Assembly: GCA_008081175.1 (NCBI GenBank)
Contig: VMCW01000030.1
Location: 1-6,661, forward strand
Source of the DNA: Flavobacteriaceae bacterium
GTDB lineage: Bacteria > Bacteroidota > Bacteroidia > Flavobacteriales > Flavobacteriaceae
Length of the DNA stretch: 6,661 bases
Direction of reading: 5' to 3'
Shown: positions 5,292-6,661 of the stretch, one piece after another
How positions within the stretch are numbered: the stretch's first letter is position 1
How the letters are laid out: each line of letters starts with the position of its first letter
Made by a program: the position numbers and the translations under genes
Notes under the pieces: model-generated
What the model saw: only the letters and a program-made list of their open reading frames with translations
Database searches by the model: none
Told to the model about the DNA's origin: nothing

Positions 5292-6518
5292 TTGACGACC
5301 TACCATGAGACCATAGAATGGATGTATTCCCAGCTTCCGATGTATCAACGGAAAGGAGCTGCTGCCTACCGACCAGGACTGGAGGCTATGAACGCTTTAG
5401 TAAAACACTTGGGGGATCCTCATAGGGCATTTAAAAGTATTCATGTGGGTGGAACCAACGGAAAAGGGTCTACTTCTCATATGATCGCTTCAGTGCTTCA
5501 AACAGCAGGTTTTAAAACGGGGCTTTACAGCTCTCCTCACTTATTGGATTTTAGAGAGCGCATAAAAGTCAATGGTATAGAAATACCTAAAAAAGAAGTC
5601 GTCGATTTTATTTCAAAGTACAAGCCGTTTTTTGACATAAATAAACTTTCTTTTTTTGAAATGACAGTAGGACTTGCCTTTTGGTATTTTAAAAAAGCTC
5701 AAATCGATTATGCTGTAATTGAAGTGGGTATGGGAGGACGACTTGATGCTACCAATATTATCCGCCCTGAACTGGCTGTCATTACCAACATTGGGCTGGA
5801 TCATACCCAGTTTTTGGGAGATACCCATCAAAAAATTGCTCAAGAGAAAGCAGGGATTATTAAAGAGGGGATTGGTGTTGTAATAGGAGAGAAAGACCCG
5901 AAAACTCAAACGGTATTTGAGTCTGTAGCTCAAAGCAAGAGGGCATCACTCGTTTATGCGGAGGAATATACCGAGCCCTTTGAATGTGACTTAAAGGGAG
6001 GGTATCAAACGCACAATATAAAAACTGCAGTAGCGGCACTCAATAATATACCCGAGCTAAAATTGGATTCTCTAGCCATTAGAAAAGGGTTGAACAATGT
6101 TGTAGGCAATACAAAGCTCATTGGACGTTGGCAAAAGGTAGGGAACTTTCCTGAAGTCATTCTAGACGTGGCACATAATAATGAGGGCTTAAGCAGTATA
6201 GCAGATCAAATCAAAGGATTGAATTATAATAAACTCCATTTAGTTATGGGTTTTTTACAAGGTCGAGAGGTAAAAGAATTACTTGCTCTTTTTCCTCTAC
6301 ATACAAACTTTTATCTCAGTAGTCCCGCCTTGGAACGTGCAATCCCTCTTCAAGATTTAAAAGAAACACTTCAAAACACCTCGTTTCAAATTACCTTTAA
6401 GAATTCGATTGCAGAGGCATACACAAAAGCACTCTCTGATGCAGCTAAAGAAGACATTGTTCTGGTGACAGGGAGTACCTTTGTTGTTGCAGAGATATTG
6501 GAGCAATTAAAAAGTTAA
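5292..6518 (+). CDS. folC: Bifunctional folylpolyglutamate synthase / dihydrofolate synthase
   Basis: FolC is a cytoplasmic Mur-ligase-family enzyme that joins glutamate to dihydropteroate and to folates in an ATP-dependent reaction, completing folate synthesis and retaining folates in the cell. It is 408 residues, the normal length. Motifs in order are TIEWMYSQLPMYQ (7-19), the P-loop HVGGTNGKGST (51-61, Lys58), YSSPHLLDFRERIKVNG (79-95), EVGMGGRLDATN (144-155), NIGLDHTQFLG (166-176), QEKAGIIKEG (184-193, with Lys186 the likely carbamylated metal-site lysine), GRW (278-280) and DVAHNNEG (292-299). The C-terminal domain ends with LVTGSTFVVAEIL (391-403). The usual G-x-x-D-K-D segment reads GFLQGRE (320-326). 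Translation starts at TTG, chosen because it keeps the conserved N-terminus and has GGAG 8 bases upstream. It follows the TonB-like stop by 3 bases and is the last gene of the exbB-exbD-tonB cluster. Whether both activities or only one is present cannot be read from sequence alone. Confidence 0.94.
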   Translation: MTTYHETIEWMYSQLPMYQRKGAAAYRPGLEAMNALVKHLGDPHRAFKSIHVGGTNGKGSTSHMIASVLQTAGFKTGLYSSPHLLDFRERIKVNGIEIPKKEVVDFISKYKPFFDINKLSFFEMTVGLAFWYFKKAQIDYAVIEVGMGGRLDATNIIRPELAVITNIGLDHTQFLGDTHQKIAQEKAGIIKEGIGVVIGEKDPKTQTVFESVAQSKRASLVYAEEYTEPFECDLKGGYQTHNIKTAVAALNNIPELKLDSLAIRKGLNNVVGNTKLIGRWQKVGNFPEVILDVAHNNEGLSSIADQIKGLNYNKLHLVMGFLQGREVKELLALFPLHTNFYLSSPALERAIPLQDLKETLQNTSFQITFKNSIAEAYTKALSDAAKEDIVLVTGSTFVVAEILEQLKS

Positions 6519-6537
6519 AATTTTAAATAAAATATAA

Positions 6538-6567
6538 TTTGGAATTACTGTATAAATTTTATCTTTG
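6538..6567 (+). promoter_or_regulatory. Bacteroidota-type promoter for tRNA-Val
   Basis: TTTG at 6538-6541 is the -33 element, followed by an 18-base spacer and TATCTTTG at 6560-6567, which matches the Bacteroidota -7 consensus TAnnTTTG exactly. Transcription would begin about 6573-6575, giving a leader of roughly a dozen bases before the mature tRNA 5' end. This is the clearest promoter in the window and shows that the tRNA does not depend on read-through from folC. Confidence 0.75.
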
Positions 6568-6585
6568 CTGACCCTTACAAATTTA

Positions 6586-6660
6586 GGGCGCTTAGCTCAG
6601 TTGGTTCAGAGCACCTCGTTTACACCGAGGGGGTCGGGGGTTCGAATCCCTCAGCGCCCA
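6586..6660 (+). tRNA. tRNA-Val (anticodon UAC)
   Basis: The sequence folds into a full cloverleaf. The acceptor stem is GGGCGCT with AGCGCCC (6586-6592 and 6653-6659, seven pairs). The D stem is GCTC/GAGC (6595-6598 and 6609-6612). The anticodon stem is CCTCG/CGAGG (6614-6618 and 6626-6630) around loop TTTACAC, with anticodon TAC at 6621-6623. The T stem is GGGGG/CCCTC with loop TTCGAAT (6641-6647) and one G-T pair. The discriminator is A6660. UAC reads GUA and related valine codons. The window ends one base later (C6661), so whether CCA is encoded, and whether more tRNAs follow, cannot be seen. Confidence 0.96.
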
Positions 6661-6661
6661 C

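Noticed and set aside
5613..5933. 106-codon minus-strand ORF inside folC
   Set aside because: The longest antisense ORF, but it covers folC motifs EVGMGGRLDATN and QEKAGIIK; composition is that of a reverse-frame shadow.
6515..6526. TTAAAATTTTAA palindrome at the folC stop, considered as a terminator or operator
   Set aside because: A 12-base AT-only palindrome with no loop cannot form a stable RNA hairpin and is expected by chance in such AT-rich DNA.

Overview
The window reads as ordinary chromosomal housekeeping DNA from a member of the Bacteroidota, most likely Flavobacteriaceae. The evidence is AT-rich composition, mostly weak Shine-Dalgarno signals, a TTG-N18-TATCTTTG promoter of the Bacteroidota type before the tRNA, and proteins whose motifs look like flavobacterial GltB, AnmK, NhaD, ExbB/ExbD, TonB-like and FolC. 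I assign no genus.

Layout. Positions 1-658 on the minus strand hold the first 219 codons of gltB (glutamate synthase large subunit); the gene runs off the left edge. A short divergent intergenic region (659-803) carries two small inverted repeats and no convincing promoter. On the plus strand follow anmK (anhydro-N-acetylmuramic acid kinase, 804-1901; a TTG at 843 may be the true start), nhaD (Na+/H+ antiporter, 1974-3305), and a tight cluster: exbB-like (3362-4039), exbD-like (4041-4436), a TonB-like energy transducer (4446-5288) and folC (5292-6518). The last four genes are separated by 1, 9 and 3 bases and are almost certainly one transcript. A tRNA-Val (anticodon UAC) with its own promoter closes the window at 6586-6660; its 3' end lies at the edge.

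How the genes fit together. ExbB, ExbD and the TonB-like protein form a complete inner-membrane energy-transduction set: a proton channel and motor plus the arm that crosses the periplasm to drive outer-membrane TonB-dependent transporters. No receptor gene is present, so this looks like a general motor rather than one dedicated to a single substrate. NhaD upstream acts on the same proton and sodium gradients and could share transcription, since no clear terminator separates it from exbB. GltB (ammonia assimilation), AnmK (cell-wall recycling) and FolC (folate polyglutamylation) are unrelated metabolic genes. FolC appears to be carried as a passenger at the end of the ton operon.

I looked for an undescribed system and did not find one. 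There is no mobile element, CRISPR array, prophage, toxin or defence gene. The points worth a second look are small: start-codon choices, inverted repeats in the gltB/anmK spacer, residue substitutions in ExbB, AnmK and FolC, a cysteine pair in the TonB-like C-terminus, and homopolymer A tracts.
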